Below are positions 26,558 to 36,665 of a stretch of DNA of 64,000 nt, piece after piece. The stretch covers positions 1 to 64,000 of the forward strand of contig NZ_LWLE01000002.1 in the NCBI RefSeq assembly GCF_001905125.1. The letters are read 5' to 3'. This DNA is from Streptomyces sp. TSRI0281 (GTDB lineage: Bacteria > Actinomycetota > Actinomycetes > Streptomycetales > Streptomycetaceae). Every line of letters begins with the position of its first letter. Position 1 is the first letter of the stretch. The position numbers and the translations under genes are program-made. The notes under the pieces are model-generated. The model saw nothing but the letters and a program-made list of their open reading frames with translations. It made no database searches and was not told where the DNA came from.

Positions 26558-27185
26558 GGTTCTTGGCTCCTCACCGGGAGATCCGGATGTCGGGGTCATG
26601 TTCGAAGATTTCGAGGCACAGTTGGTCCAGCTTGAGGGACTACCCATCTTCGTACGTCACGGGGAGAGGGGCCAGCGGTAGCGTTACACGGCCATCGTGC
26701 TGCATACCGTGCGGGGTCTTCTCTTCGACGTTCCAGAGCATCGCAGTAGGCATCGAGTACGGCGGCTTCTCCTGCCCCGGTGTGCGGCCTCGGCATAGGG
26801 ACAGCAGGAGTTGGTGCGCAAAAATCGGACAGCGCGCCTGCAGCAGCAGCGGGCGTCTTCGCCTTGGCGCAGCATGTGGAGCGTTCCCGTGCCGTCCGGC
26901 TCCGCCGGAGCCGAGCAACAGCGCTGACCGGGGACCGGCTCGGACGGGGTGTTGCAACGACGTCTCGAACTGAAGCGCACGCCCGGGGTCTCGTGCTGCA
27001 CGGTGACGTGTCCGGCTGGTTCAACGACCAGCAGCGGTCGGTGTCACGCCCACTCCATGGCCGTGAACAACTCCTTCGAGGCTGTTGACGCCGTACTCCA
27101 GCAGGATTTCGATGTCTGACCTGTGGGTTTCACCGGGGCGGCTGGAGGGGTGGTTGTGCACGGCACACAGGGGTTAGGGTCGTGG
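26558..27185. other. no gene supported
   Basis: About 630 bp without a convincing gene. It contains overlapping minus-strand frames of low quality and ends at the palindrome in front of the amidohydrolase gene. Confidence 0.35.
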
Positions 27186-27199
27186 TAAGCGATCGCTTA
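27186..27199. promoter_or_regulatory. perfect 14-bp palindrome, TetR-type operator candidate
   Basis: TAAGCGATCGCTTA is fully self-complementary and sits 53 bp before the amidohydrolase ATG. The form suits a TetR/AcrR-type repressor, but no regulator gene is adjacent. Confidence 0.5.
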
Positions 27200-27252
27200 G
27201 CTGTTCGGGGGTGGTATGACCGGCAGCGCCGGGAGAGAGACAAGGGAGTCTG

Positions 27253-28077
27253 ATGCCGGTCATCGACGCGTGGATGCAGCACCCCACGCTCCGTCACTCC
27301 AACCACGAGATGTTCGAGTCGTTGCGCCGGTGGACGGGGCGGGGCCTGCTGGAGGAGCCATTGCCGGTCAAGGCCACGGTGGCCGCGATGGCCGCGGCGG
27401 ACGTCGAGATTGGCCTGTCGGCAGCCTGGTACGGACCCCAGGGGCCGCTGATCAGCAACGACGAGGTGGCCGGATTCGTCTCCCAGTCCGAGGGGCGGCT
27501 GCACGGGGTGGCCGGAGCGGACCTCACCCGCCCGGTCCAGGCGGTGCGGGAGCTGCGCCGGGCTGTGGAGGAACTCGGCTTCGTGGCCCTGCGAATCGTG
27601 CCCTGGCTGTGGGAGTTGCCGCCCACCGACCGGCTGTATTACCCGCTGTACGCCGCCTGCGTCGACCTCGGAATTCCGTTCTGCACCCAGGTCGGGCACA
27701 CCGGCCCGCTGCGTCCGTCCGAGACCGGCCGTCCCATTCCCTACATCGACCAGGTCGCGCTGGACTTCCCCGAGCTGACCATCGTGTGTGGGCACATCGG
27801 GTATCCGTGGACCACGGAGATGATCGCGGTAGCCGACAAGCATACCAATGTGTACATCGACACCAGTGCCTACACCGCCCGGCGATACCCGCGCGAGCTG
27901 GTCGACTACCTGCGCGGCCGGGGTCGCAGGAAGGTGCTGTTCGGCACCAATTACCCCATGATCACTCCCGGGCAGGCGCTGGAGCACCTCGGTGAACTCG
28001 GCCTGGACGAGGAGGCCACCGAGCTGTTCCTGTCCGGCAACGCCCGGCGGATCTTCAGCCTTGACCTCACCGGGTGA
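27253..28077 (+). CDS. amidohydrolase-2 family (TIM-barrel metal-dependent) hydrolase
   Basis: 274 residues; the ATG has GGGAG just upstream. The amidohydrolase-2 layout is visible: MPVIDAWMQHP at the start (in place of the usual DxHxH), GFVALRIVPWLW, then FCTQVGHTG (metal His), LTIVCGHIGYPW (His) and KVLFGTNYPM (family consensus GSDYP, with Asp here Asn). Family members include aromatic decarboxylases and lactone hydrolases. The altered first and last metal motifs (DAWMQ; TNYP) leave activity uncertain. A perfect palindrome upstream suggests dedicated repression. Confidence 0.85.
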   Translation: MPVIDAWMQHPTLRHSNHEMFESLRRWTGRGLLEEPLPVKATVAAMAAADVEIGLSAAWYGPQGPLISNDEVAGFVSQSEGRLHGVAGADLTRPVQAVRELRRAVEELGFVALRIVPWLWELPPTDRLYYPLYAACVDLGIPFCTQVGHTGPLRPSETGRPIPYIDQVALDFPELTIVCGHIGYPWTTEMIAVADKHTNVYIDTSAYTARRYPRELVDYLRGRGRRKVLFGTNYPMITPGQALEHLGELGLDEEATELFLSGNARRIFSLDLTG

Positions 28078-28129
28078 CCGCCAGGCCGATGAGGATCGCC
28101 GCTGGGCGGAGTGCAGCCTGATAGGCGAG

Positions 28130-28560
28130 AGCGAGTTCGTCGGTCCGCACGTCCAGGCCATGCCACTGCTTGAACCGGTTGGCCGGGTAGGCCGCGCGAC
28201 GAGGCGCCTGCCATGTGCAGGTCCTTTTCCGTACGGCCCCTCCGAACCCGCCGTACGAGTTTCCCCGTAACAGGCTCCCCAGTGACCTATTTCGTGACGC
28301 CGTTGGTTGGCTTCCCTGAGTGGATCGGGTCATGGCAACAGGAGCGGACCACGAGGGCCTTGCGCCGTTTCTCTGTCATGACCTCTAATCATTCAGTAGG
28401 TGGCTCTCCCTTGTTGGAGGTCGGTCAGCCTTCCGATGTGTGCACTCGCACGTCTTCCGACGTCCCGCATGGCTCGCACTTCCCCCGCAAGAGCTGGGTA
28501 ATCAGCTCCTTTCTGGGGCGGGGGGCGGCCACTTGACGGTCCGCGAGGACCGCTGCCTTC
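28130..28560 (-). mobile_element. group II intron 3' remnant (maturase C-terminus plus RNA end)
   Basis: On the minus strand, PLVARSGGISLMRQKAAVL then RPRKELITQLLRGKCEPCG match the X/HNH end of group II intron reverse transcriptases (KELxxRLLxxxCExCG). In shifted frames follow LTDLQQGRATY and EKRRKALVVRSCCHDPIHSG, the maturase C-terminal HNH part. Next comes RNA-like sequence with GAGCC ... GTACGG ... GGTTCGGAGGGGCC ... GGAAAAGGACC, the usual domain region after the maturase gene. The reverse transcriptase proper is missing. Confidence 0.65.
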
Positions 28561-29077
28561 TGTCGCATTAGTGAGATTCCGCCGGATCGTGCGACCAGTG
28601 GCTTCCTGCCCGCGCTGCGGGGGACGCTGGTTTCGAAGCATGTGCGGAGCCCATACGGTGTCTCTTCTTGGCCTGGTAACGGGCCGCCGTCCTGCACACG
28701 GTCGAGCGGTGCTTCGCTGCCAGTGATGTGCCTGGCTCTGGCCTGGAGGCGGCGACCGAAGATCTGCACATCCTGGTCCATAGGGTCGCGCTCTGTGTGG
28801 CGGCGGTGCGGGTTACGGAGGAGATCCCGGCGGTGGGCCGAGCCGTTCCAGGACGCCCTGTCTGTCCGTGCGCACGTCAGGTCGCCTTCGGCCATCAGGC
28901 TTTCCGCCGTGTGCTTGTGGCCGAGGGCCGCCGCCAGTTTCCCGGTACACCTGCGCGGACTCGGCCGGCCCCACCGACTACCGGGGCATGGACGGGTCGT
29001 ACTCACGGTTGAGGTGGCCTGGCTGCATCTTGGCGACTTTGTGTTCTCGTGTTCGGACGGTGAGGGACGATGTTGCT
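28561..29077. other. no gene seen
   Basis: Left over beside the intron remnant. No frame resembling the missing reverse transcriptase was found. Confidence 0.35.
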
Positions 29078-29410
29078 GTGATCAACGGGGATGTCTCATC
29101 GCGTTTGGCGGCCAGGCGTGGCAGTCGTATGGCTCAGCTTGGTGATGCGGTCGCCGGGTGGGGCAGGGCGGTGCCGGAGGATCCGGGTATCGCCGAACTG
29201 GCCGATCTCCTCGAAGAGGCCGCCGCTGACGTCGCCGTCCGGGCCGGTGAGCCCGGGCACGCCGCGAAGGTGTTGCTGACCGGTGCGGTGCAGAATCTGA
29301 GGGCGGCAGCCCGGCTCGGCGGGCTGCTGCCCGCCGTGATTCTGTGGCACCTGCACCGCGCCACAGAACAGGAAAGCGCCGCACGCCAGCACCTTCACCT
29401 GCACTTCTGA
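29078..29410 (+). CDS. small hypothetical protein
   Basis: 110 residues from the GTG at 29078 (VINGDVSSRLAARRGSRMAQ). The middle is helical and alanine/leucine-rich (IAELADLLEEAAADVAVRAG), followed by AAKVLLTGAVQNLRAAARLG, and it ends His-rich (ARQHLHLHF). I do not recognise a family. The frame is clean, but the ribosome site (GAGGG, ~12 bases upstream) is weak. Confidence 0.4.
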   Translation: MINGDVSSRLAARRGSRMAQLGDAVAGWGRAVPEDPGIAELADLLEEAAADVAVRAGEPGHAAKVLLTGAVQNLRAAARLGGLLPAVILWHLHRATEQESAARQHLHLHF

Positions 29411-29515
29411 GGCCCGGCACCACGGCATATCGGCATGACGACGGCCTCGCCGCGTCAATGCCGTGTCCCGCGTGCGGTGCGCAGCGCCCACGGGCGGCTG
29501 GGCGCTGCTCCGCCT

Positions 29516-29839
29516 TTAAGCGGTTGGAGGGAGGGGGAGGGCCTGTCTCTGTCGTGTCTCCACTGTGGGTGACGGTGTTCTTGCGGGCCGGCCGGATACG
29601 CCCGCATACCAGTCGTCGGCTTCAGTCATGCCGTCCATGCTCGGCTGGTAGGGCTTGACGATGTCGTCGGCGTCCTTGAAATACACGACGGCACAGAGCC
29701 GGTACTGCTCTCCGCCGGGTGCCTGGATCACCGTCGGCGGTTCGATCCAGACGAACTTTCCCCGTTCGTTCCACTTGCGGCGAGCGAACGTCAGCGTGGG
29801 ATCGGAAGCACCACGCACCAGTACATCGGACCAGCTCAT
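29516..29839 (-). CDS. Tad2/DUF2829-like protein
   Basis: 107 residues from the ATG at 29839, which has GGAG eight bases upstream. The layout fits the DUF2829/Tad2 fold: MSWSDVLVRG then FARRKWNERGKFVWIEPP (family: AL..G..V.R..WNG.G.F), a middle strand RLCAVVYFKDADDIV, and YQPSMDGMTEADDWYAGV, like the conserved W-x-P-S-x-x-D-x-L-A-x-D-W end. Tad2 proteins, first described from phages, sequester the signalling nucleotide of Thoeris defence. Chromosomal relatives may have other ligands. No prophage genes are adjacent, though integrase and intron relics are within 8 kb. Confidence 0.55.
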   Translation of the reverse strand: MSWSDVLVRGASDPTLTFARRKWNERGKFVWIEPPTVIQAPGGEQYRLCAVVYFKDADDIVKPYQPSMDGMTEADDWYAGVSGRPARTPSPTVETRQRQALPLPPTA

Positions 29840-30171
29840 CTCTGTCACTCCACGACCCTAGAGCGACGGATCCCCTGGACCAAGGGGAGTTGACAGGAGG
29901 CCCTTTGACCGTGATGAGCGGTGTCCGGTATGCGGGTTCCCGGCGAGGTCGGCCGCACGATCCGTACCGCTGAGGCGGAAGGTGTCTGTCCATCACGGCA
30001 GCCTCCGAGTTCAGGTCGTGGAGGCTGCAGTCCCGTAGTGATCCGTTGGCCGAGAGGTGCCCCGTAATGAGGGCGGGCAGGGCGGGCGGCAGCGGCCTCT
30101 GCGACCGGACGGGGAAGGGCTCCTGACGCTACCTCCGAGAGGCTGAGGGGCGTCGACGGCCCGCGGCCCGG
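29840..30171. other. no gene seen
   Basis: Intergenic between the Tad2-like gene and the phosphoketolase stop. No features recognised. Confidence 0.35.
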
Positions 30172-32601
30172 TCAGCCCGTCCAGGCCCAGTCGGTCACCT
30201 CGGGCAGGTCCGTGCCGTGCTCACGGATCCAGGCGTGGTGGCGGGTGCGTACGTCCGCCATGGCCTGTCGTACGGCGACGGCCCGGACGCCGAGTCCCGG
30301 TACGCGGTCGATGACATCCATGACCAGCCGGTAGCGGTCGAGGTCGTTGCGGACCACCATGTCGAACGGTGTGGTGGTTGTCCCCTCCTCCTTGTAGCCG
30401 TGCACATGAAGGTTGGCATGCCCTGCGCGGCGGTAGGCGAGACGATGGATCAGCCAGGGGTAGCCGTGGTACGCGAAGATCACCGGTTTGCCGGTGGTGA
30501 ACACGGCGTCGTACTCGGAGTCCGTCATCCCGTGCGGGTGTTCCCCGTGGGGAAGCAACCGTGCCAGGTCGACGACGTTCACCACACGTACGGCCAGCTC
30601 CGGCAGGTGACGCCGGAGCAGATCGGCGGCTGCCATGGTCTCCAGGGTGGGTACGTCCCCGGCGCAGGCCAGCACGACATCCGGTTCCCGGGAGCCGTCC
30701 TCCGTACCGGCCCAGGACCAGACCCCCACGCCGCGCGCGCAATGTGCGCGGGCCTCCTCCAGGGTGAGCCAGTCGAAGCCGGGCTGTTTGCCGGCCACGA
30801 TCACATTGACGTAGTCGCGGCTGCGCAGCACGTGATCGGCGACGGAGAGAAGAGTGTTGGTGTCCGGCGGCAGATAGACCCGTACGACCTCGGGGCTCTT
30901 GTTCAGGATGTGGTCGACGAAGCCGGGGTCCTGGTGGGAGAAGCCGTTGTGGTCCTGGCGCCAGACATGCGACGTCAGCAGGTAGTTGAGGGAGGCGATA
31001 GGGCGGCGCCAGGGGAGCCGCCGGGACGTTCGCAGCCACTTGATGTGCTGATTGACCATCGAGTCGACGATATGGGCGAACGCCTCGTAGCTGGAGAACA
31101 GCCCGTGCCGGCCGGTGAGCAGATAGCCCTCCAGCCAGCCCTGGCAGAGATGCTCGGAGAGCACTTCCATCACCCGGCCGTCGCGGGCGAGGTGCTCGTC
31201 CGTGTCGAGTGTCCCGGCCTCCCACGCCTTGGACGTGGTCTCGTAGAGCGCCTCCAGCCGGTTCGAGGCGGTTTCGTCGGCCCCGAAGACCCGGAAGTCC
31301 CGCCGCCCCTTGGTGGCCTCCATGATGTCCCGCAGCAGGAGACCGAGCACCCGGGTCGGCTCGTGCTGGACCGTACCGGGCGCGTCGACCCGTACCGCGT
31401 ACCGCTCCAGGGGCGGGACCGGCAGCTCCCGCAGCAGCAGACCGCCATTGGCGTACGGCGTGGCGCCCAGCCTGCGCGTTGCCTCCGGAACGCATTCGAG
31501 TACCGAGGGGCTGGGCGCGCCCGTCGCGTCGAACAGCTCGTCGGGGCGGTACGAGCGCAGCCACGCCTCCAGCTGACGCAGGTGGTCGGGGTTGTCCCGG
31601 ACACCGCTCAACGGGACCTGATGCGCGCGCCACGTCCCTTCCACCGGCTGCCCGTCGACCTCGGCGGGACCCGTCCAGCCCTTCGGTGTGCGAAGCACGA
31701 TCATGGGCCAGGAGGGCCGCCCGGTCACCGCGCCCCCGCGGGCGGCGCGCTGGATCTCGGCGATACGGTCGGCGGCGCGGTCCATCGCCGCGGCCATGGC
31801 GCCGTGGGCCGCCGACGGCTCGTCACCCGTGACGTAGAGGGGCTCGTGACCGTAGCCGCGCAACAGGGAGTCGAGTTCGGCTTCCGGCAGCCGGGCGAGC
31901 ACGGTCGGGTTGGCGATCTTGTAGCCGTTGAGATGCAGGATGGGCAGGACCGCACCGTCGTGCACCGGGTCGAGGAACTTGTTCGCGTGCCAGGAACCGG
32001 CCAGTGGACCGGTCTCCGCCTCCCCGTCGCCGATCACGCAGGCGACCAGCAGACCGGGGTGGTCCAGCGCCGCTCCGTAGGCGTGTGCGAGTGAATAGCC
32101 CAGTTCACCGCCCTCGTGGACCGAGCCCGGGGTCTCGGGCGCGACATGGCTCGGCACACCCCCCGGGAACGAGAACTGCCGGAACAGCCGCTCCATACCC
32201 TCCCGGTCCCGGCTCACGTCCGGATACGTCTCGGAGTACGTGCCCTCCAGCCAGGAGTTGGCCAGGACGGCGGGGCCTCCGTGGCCGGGCCCCCAGACGC
32301 ACAGCGCATCGATGTCGCGTGCCCTGATGAGCCGGTTGAGATGGGTGTGCACGAAGTTGAGGCCGGGCGTGGTGCCCCAGTGGCCGAGCAGCCGCGGTTT
32401 GATGTGTTCCGGCGCCAGCGGCTCCAGGAGCAGCGGGTTCGCCATCAGGTAGATCTGGCCGACGGCCAGATAGTTCGCTGCCCGCCAGTGCGCGTCGAGA
32501 GCCGTCAGTTCCCCGGCTGTCAGCTGTCCGGCAGGCGAATCTTCGGCCGTCGGCCCCGCCGACGTTCCCTCGCCGCTCACACTGGTTTGGCGCACGCTCA
32601 T
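30172..32601 (-). CDS. xfp: phosphoketolase (xylulose-5-P/fructose-6-P)
   Basis: 809 residues, normal length for the family. The ATG at 32601 follows AGGAGG closely. Family signatures: [20 protein letters not shown] and the thiamine-diphosphate/Mg site [20 protein letters not shown] then [14 protein letters not shown]-terminal parts [11 protein letters not shown] and [18 protein letters not shown] are also typical. It cleaves xylulose-5-phosphate (or fructose-6-phosphate) to acetyl phosphate plus a C3 or C4 sugar phosphate. In streptomycetes it provides an acetyl-phosphate shunt. A Dps gene lies immediately upstream. Confidence 0.97.
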   Translation of the reverse strand: MSVRQTSVSGEGTSAGPTAEDSPAGQLTAGELTALDAHWRAANYLAVGQIYLMANPLLLEPLAPEHIKPRLLGHWGTTPGLNFVHTHLNRLIRARDIDALCVWGPGHGGPAVLANSWLEGTYSETYPDVSRDREGMERLFRQFSFPGGVPSHVAPETPGSVHEGGELGYSLAHAYGAALDHPGLLVACVIGDGEAETGPLAGSWHANKFLDPVHDGAVLPILHLNGYKIANPTVLARLPEAELDSLLRGYGHEPLYVTGDEPSAAHGAMAAAMDRAADRIAEIQRAARGGAVTGRPSWPMIVLRTPKGWTGPAEVDGQPVEGTWRAHQVPLSGVRDNPDHLRQLEAWLRSYRPDELFDATGAPSPSVLECVPEATRRLGATPYANGGLLLRELPVPPLERYAVRVDAPGTVQHEPTRVLGLLLRDIMEATKGRRDFRVFGADETASNRLEALYETTSKAWEAGTLDTDEHLARDGRVMEVLSEHLCQGWLEGYLLTGRHGLFSSYEAFAHIVDSMVNQHIKWLRTSRRLPWRRPIASLNYLLTSHVWRQDHNGFSHQDPGFVDHILNKSPEVVRVYLPPDTNTLLSVADHVLRSRDYVNVIVAGKQPGFDWLTLEEARAHCARGVGVWSWAGTEDGSREPDVVLACAGDVPTLETMAAADLLRRHLPELAVRVVNVVDLARLLPHGEHPHGMTDSEYDAVFTTGKPVIFAYHGYPWLIHRLAYRRAGHANLHVHGYKEEGTTTTPFDMVVRNDLDRYRLVMDVIDRVPGLGVRAVAVRQAMADVRTRHHAWIREHGTDLPEVTDWAWTG

Positions 32602-32649
32602 CCTCCTCCTACTGGGAAGCCCGGAGGCCCTGGAACACCGCGGTTCGGT

Positions 32650-33222
32650 TCAGACACGCCGGAGCGCTTGTTCTCCCGCCGCGGCGCCATCGATCTCGGT
32701 GGTCCCGCCCTGGGTGTTCAGCCTGCCGCCCGCACTCTCCAGGTGCGCCCGGATGAGCCATTGGAAGTGTTCGAGGCCGCGGAGGTGCTGGATCAGCAGG
32801 TCCTGGCTGACCGGATCCAGCTTGCCGACCGCGTCGGCCGCCCGACGGTGATCGGCGATGATGCCCGCGTACACGATGTCCAACGCTCCAAGATGCCGCA
32901 TGGCCTCCGCCCGGCCGACGGCGTAGTCGTCCCAGTCGCGCTCCTTCACCAGGGCGCCCGGCGTTCCGGCGGGCGAGCCGCCCAGGGTCGAAATGCGCTC
33001 GGCGGTCTCGTCCACCATGCCGCGCACCGCGTCCACCTGCGGGTCCAGCATCTCGTGTACCGCGATGAAGTGCGGCCCGACGACGTTCCAGTGCACATGC
33101 TTGAGGGTCAGGGCGAGATCGTTGAGAGCGTGCAGCCGCATCCTGAGCAACTGGATGGTCTCCCCGCCCTCCGAGGCCGTCATACCGGGCACGGTGTACT
33201 GCGGGTCGTTCTGCGATGACAT
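32650..33222 (-). CDS. Dps-family ferritin-like protein
   Basis: 190 residues from the ATG at 33222 (GAGAGG eight bases upstream). The ferroxidase layout is visible: LKHVHWNVVGPHFIAVHEML then VDAVRGMVDETAERISTLGG, with the His, Asp and Glu ligands of Dps dodecamers, followed by LRGLEHFQWLIRAHLESAGG. It binds DNA or stores iron under stress. It sits 48 bp upstream of phosphoketolase on the same strand and may be co-transcribed with it. Confidence 0.92.
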   Translation of the reverse strand: MSSQNDPQYTVPGMTASEGGETIQLLRMRLHALNDLALTLKHVHWNVVGPHFIAVHEMLDPQVDAVRGMVDETAERISTLGGSPAGTPGALVKERDWDDYAVGRAEAMRHLGALDIVYAGIIADHRRAADAVGKLDPVSQDLLIQHLRGLEHFQWLIRAHLESAGGRLNTQGGTTEIDGAAAGEQALRRV

Positions 33223-33496
33223 GAGGATTCCTCTCTTGCCGGCCTCATTCGCTTCGCCCCATCGGGTACCTCCGGCCCGCTCGCCCAAACATGGCGCCGC
33301 TTCGGTCGGCGTCTCCGTTCCCCGTGTGCGGACCGTGCCGCGCTCTCCTTCGCGTTTTCAACTGACGCACGGTCCCTGCTCTCACCTCATGCACCGGGAC
33401 CGGGACACGCCACCGCTGGGCGGCCGTACGAGTTGCCGTGGGATGCGAGCCGCTCGAGGGGAGGCTGGATGAGGGTTTGCGGGGTACGCGGCCGTC

Positions 33497-33730
33497 ATGA
33501 GCAGTGACACAAGCGACATACTCGCAGCGGCGTACGCCGCGTCGCCCGGCATCACGGGTCTCTTCCCGCTCGTTTTCGGCCTCATCGTCGTCGGCGTCCT
33601 CATCGCCGGGTTTGTCTTCGGCCGGCGCGTCCGGGCCCGGGAACCCCGCCCGCCGCTGCCGGAGGAACAGCCGAAACGGCCTCCGAAGGGATCGGACCGA
33701 GAGAGCCACGAGCCGCCCGAGGAGCGGTGA
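33497..33730 (+). CDS. small membrane protein, DUF6479-like
   Basis: 77 residues: a short polar start, one transmembrane segment (ITGLFPLVFGLIVVGVLIAG) and a charged, Pro-rich cytoplasmic tail (REPRPPLPEEQPKRPPKGSD). This is the layout of small Streptomyces DUF6479 proteins. Function unknown. Confidence 0.6.
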   Translation: MSSDTSDILAAAYAASPGITGLFPLVFGLIVVGVLIAGFVFGRRVRAREPRPPLPEEQPKRPPKGSDRESHEPPEER

Positions 33731-34538
33731 GGAGCAGCAGAGCGGGGACCGCAACTCATTCCTGGGTCGGTGACGAGGCCCTTGAGGAGCCGCTGGAAGG
33801 CCATGGAGAAGGGAACCCCGCTGCTCGGAGGTCGACATCCCATACGGTTCACCCGTCGACCGCGCTCGGTCGACAGAAGATGAGCACAATCTGAGAAACG
33901 GCGGCACTGCCTGACGCGCTGCCCTAGTTTGTCGGGGTCAGCTCTCCGAGTGCCGGGCTCGGGTGGTCAACCCAGGCATGATGAGAGTGCGCCGGCGATT
34001 GCAGGCCGCAGGAACCTGGTCGGTGGGCGCGGTTCGGACAGTGCGGTGCCGGCCGGATCTTCCGGGCAGGCATGCGGACGGGCCTCGCGGGTCTTCCGGC
34101 CGGTCAGAGCCGCGAGGCCCCGGCTCTGGGGATGCGGGCGGAACGTCGTCCTAGTGAGGAACGTCCCCGGTGTGCGGTGCGGTGCGGCGTGGCATCTGCT
34201 GTCTCGGACATGCCCGGGATATGCAGGGGACTGCCGTACGACAGTGAGGGGCTGGCGCACCCACTGGTGTTCCTGCGCGGCGATCTAGGCCGAAACAGCT
34301 GCGGACGGGCTTCGGCGGACCGGCTTCGTTCGCAGAGGAGTACCTGCGGGTCAGATGCTCCGGAGGCATCGAAGCAGTCCTCCTGGCATGGCCGTGGTCG
34401 CGTCCGGTGAAGGCTGTGGGCCGCGTCCTGCGGAAATAGCGTTGTAACGTCGCGTGCCCTGCGGCCCGGGTGAGGCAGGTCGCTGTGGCAGGACCCGAAC
34501 CTTCTGGAGTGCTGATCTCTGTTTCCGTGGCTGGGAGG
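33731..34538. other. gene-poor stretch with one hairpin
   Basis: About 800 bp without a supported gene. It contains the 11-bp-stem hairpin at 34080-34120. Confidence 0.4.
34080..34120. terminator. inverted repeat, possible terminator
   Basis: GGGCCTCGCGG (34080-34090) pairs perfectly with CCGCGAGGCCC (34110-34120) across a 19-nt loop. No gene adjoins it closely. Confidence 0.45.
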
Positions 34539-34848
34539 GTGGTCCCCGCTCCGGGTGTTCCGTGCTGGGTCAACCTGATGGTGGGTGACCCAGCAGCTGC
34601 TCAGGCCTTCTACGGTGCAGTTCTGGGGGTGGAGGTTCGGGCGGAGTTCGCTGGGGGACCGGTTCCTTGTCGCGTCATCGGGCGGGTCGCTGGTGGCGGG
34701 GATCGGGGTGCGGTGGCCGGGGTTCGCTCCGGCGGCGGTGTGGACGCCGTACTTTGCGGTGCGGGACGCCGATGTGACGGCCGCACGCATTCAGGAACGG
34801 GGCGGTACTCTCGCGGTCGGCCCGGTGGCACTGGGCCAGGGATCCTGA
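34539..34848 (+). pseudogene. VOC-family (glyoxalase-like) protein, frameshifted
   Basis: Frame 1 reads GVPCWVNLMVGDPAAAQAFY, GAVLG. After about 34635 the sense continues in the next frame: GDRFLVASSGGSLVAGIGVR, WTPYFAVRDADVTAARIQER, GGTLAVGPVALGQG, and then stops early at 34848. This is the beta-alpha-beta plan of vicinal-oxygen-chelate proteins, missing the last strand. One frame change and a premature end indicate a pseudogene. Confidence 0.65.
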
Positions 34849-35147
34849 CCAGCATGGCCGAACCGTTGCCGAATGCCAGACACCGATGGCCTGGCTGCCT
34901 GGCGCTGCACAGGCAGGAAGCAGCGTTCCTGCATCTTCGTCGGCGCTGGTGGAGCTGTGGTGACTCGGCTCGCTCACAGCAAGAAGCAGCGTGTGCTGAG
35001 CGTGGCGTGACCCGCAGTGTTCGCGGATGGGCCCTCCTGCCTGGTTCGGGCCCGTCGTGTGTCATGACTGGCCTTGTTGCCTGCTGATCACTTCAGTTCT
35101 TCTTCGCGCCGTGGGGTGCTCTCAAAGCGACCTTCACAGAGAGTTCC

Positions 35148-35504
35148 GTGAACAGCCTTGCCCCTATGGTCACCGCCAGGTCCATCGAGTTCGACGCTGT
35201 CCTGCTGGCCGTCGCTCCCGGCGCGCGTGCCGACGCACGCGGTGCCCGGGACGCCAGGGCAAAGGCCGGTGAGGCTGGGGCAGCGGAAGCGGATCCCCGG
35301 GTGGTCCTGCTCGTGGCCGAAGCCTTTCGCCACGGCAAGGTGATCGGTTCCTGGGGCGACGCCGACGAGATTCTCAGGGCAGCCAGTGTGCCCGCCCACG
35401 CGCCCGGTGTCGTGACCGGCGCCAGCGCGGACGTGCTGTCACAGCTCGCTCAGCTTCTGGGCAAGCACCGCGTCTGGGAGCGGTTCCCGGCTGCTGCGGT
35501 CTGA
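35148..35504 (+). pseudogene. catalase KatE/HPII C-terminal domain, orphan fragment
   Basis: 118 codons in one clean frame: ARSIEFDAVLLAV, then DPRVVLLVAEAFRHGKVIGS, ADEILRAASVPAHAPGVVTG and LLGKHRVWERFP. This is the DJ-1/PfpI-like C-terminal domain of large monofunctional catalases (SVEFDAVLVA ... LLxEAxRHxKAIG ... PGVV ... HRxWxR). The haem-binding catalase core that should precede it is absent, so it is a truncated remnant unless expressed alone. Confidence 0.7.
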
Positions 35505-35754
35505 CCGGCCGGTCGCCCGTCTCAGGCTCTCCGCTCGACGCCTTGCGGCAGAGGGCGGTGAGCTCCGGGGTTCGTTCCCAGCCGCTGCGCCTACGCGCTG
35601 GTGCAACCGTGTGCGTGGGACGTGCGTGAGAACGGTGGCACGGGCACCTGCCCGAGCGGGAAGTGTCGGAACCATGGTGCGATCTCTCGGTTTCGTGACA
35701 GTGGCGTGAGAGACAGTGGGTGGAGGTTCTCAGAGGTCGTTTTCGTCCGGTGTT

Positions 35755-36480
35755 TCATCCCGAGAGGGATTGCTCTGTGGTTTTCTTCGGGTCGCGCCAG
35801 GAGATGGTGTTTTCGCTGGTCAGGCGGCGGGCCATGAGGTCGGTCATTGCCAGGTGAACCAGTGCTTCGGAGCGGGTGGGCAGGGTTTCGTAGTCGCGGG
35901 CGAGGCGGCGGTGGAGCGTGAGCCGGCCGTAGGTTCGCTCGACCGCCCACCGCTTCGCAATCGGGGTGAAGCCCCTGGTCCCGGGCTTGCGGGCGGTGAT
36001 CTCCATGTCGATACCGCGGGTGGAGGCTTGCTCAACGAGGTGCTGACGGTAACCGCCGTCGACCCACACCTTGCGGATGCCCGGGTGGTCGGCGGCGACC
36101 CGGTCGAGCAGTGCGGTGCCGGCAGCGGAGTCCTGCACGCCGGCCGCGGTCACCAGCACGGCGAGGAGAAGGCCGAGCGTGTCGGTGGCGATGCTCCGCT
36201 TCCTGCCGACGATCTTCTTGCCGGCGTCGATGCCCTGGCCGGTGGCGGGAACGCTGGTGCGAGGTCTTGACGCTCTGGGCGTCGATCACGCAGGCCGTCG
36301 GCTCGTCGTCCCGGCCTCCCTTCTCTCGTGGAAGCTGCCGGAGCAGGCCGTTGAGCTGGGCGAACACGCCCTCGTCGGCCCATTTGGAGAAGTAGCCGTA
36401 GACGGTGTTCCCGTGCGGGAAGTCGTGCGGGAGGCAGCGCTACTGGACCCCGGTGCGCCAAGGGTCGCCGAGTTTTCGTA
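35755..36480 (-). pseudogene. IS5-family transposase, frameshifted
   Basis: The C-terminal part is clean (MLVTAAGVQDSAAGTALLDR, RKVWVDGGYRQHLVEQAST, KPGTRGFTPIAKRWAVERTY with the DDE Glu, then AMTDLMARRLTSENTISWRD). The upstream part, FAQLNGLLRQLPREKGGRDD and ACVIDAQSVKTS (first catalytic Asp), is in another frame. This is the IS5/IS427-type order seen in many Streptomyces IS. At least one frameshift inactivates it. Its right edge interrupts a small excisionase-like gene at about 36480. Confidence 0.8.
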
Positions 36481-36629
36481 TGGGCCCACGGGGCCGCGCC
36501 ATGTACCGCCGGGAAGCCCTGGACGCCTGGATCCGTGAACAGGAACAGGCCGACTCCCGCTGCAACACGGCGTTGAGCCCCCTCAACGCCCCGCGTCACT
36601 ACCGATCCGGCGGCACAGCGGTCGCCTGA
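36480..36629 (+). pseudogene. excisionase/HTH protein, 5'-truncated by the IS
   Basis: The frame GPRGRAMYRREALDAWIREQ, EQADSRCNTALSPLN is the C-terminal end of an AlpA/Xis-type helix-turn-helix protein (family: RYRREDVDAWIAEQ). Its N-terminal helix is replaced by the IS end. It lies just before an integrase remnant, the usual Xis-Int order of integrative elements. Confidence 0.6.
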
Positions 36630-36665
36630 CCCGATCGGCCGTCCCCCGTTATAGAAGACCGGTGG

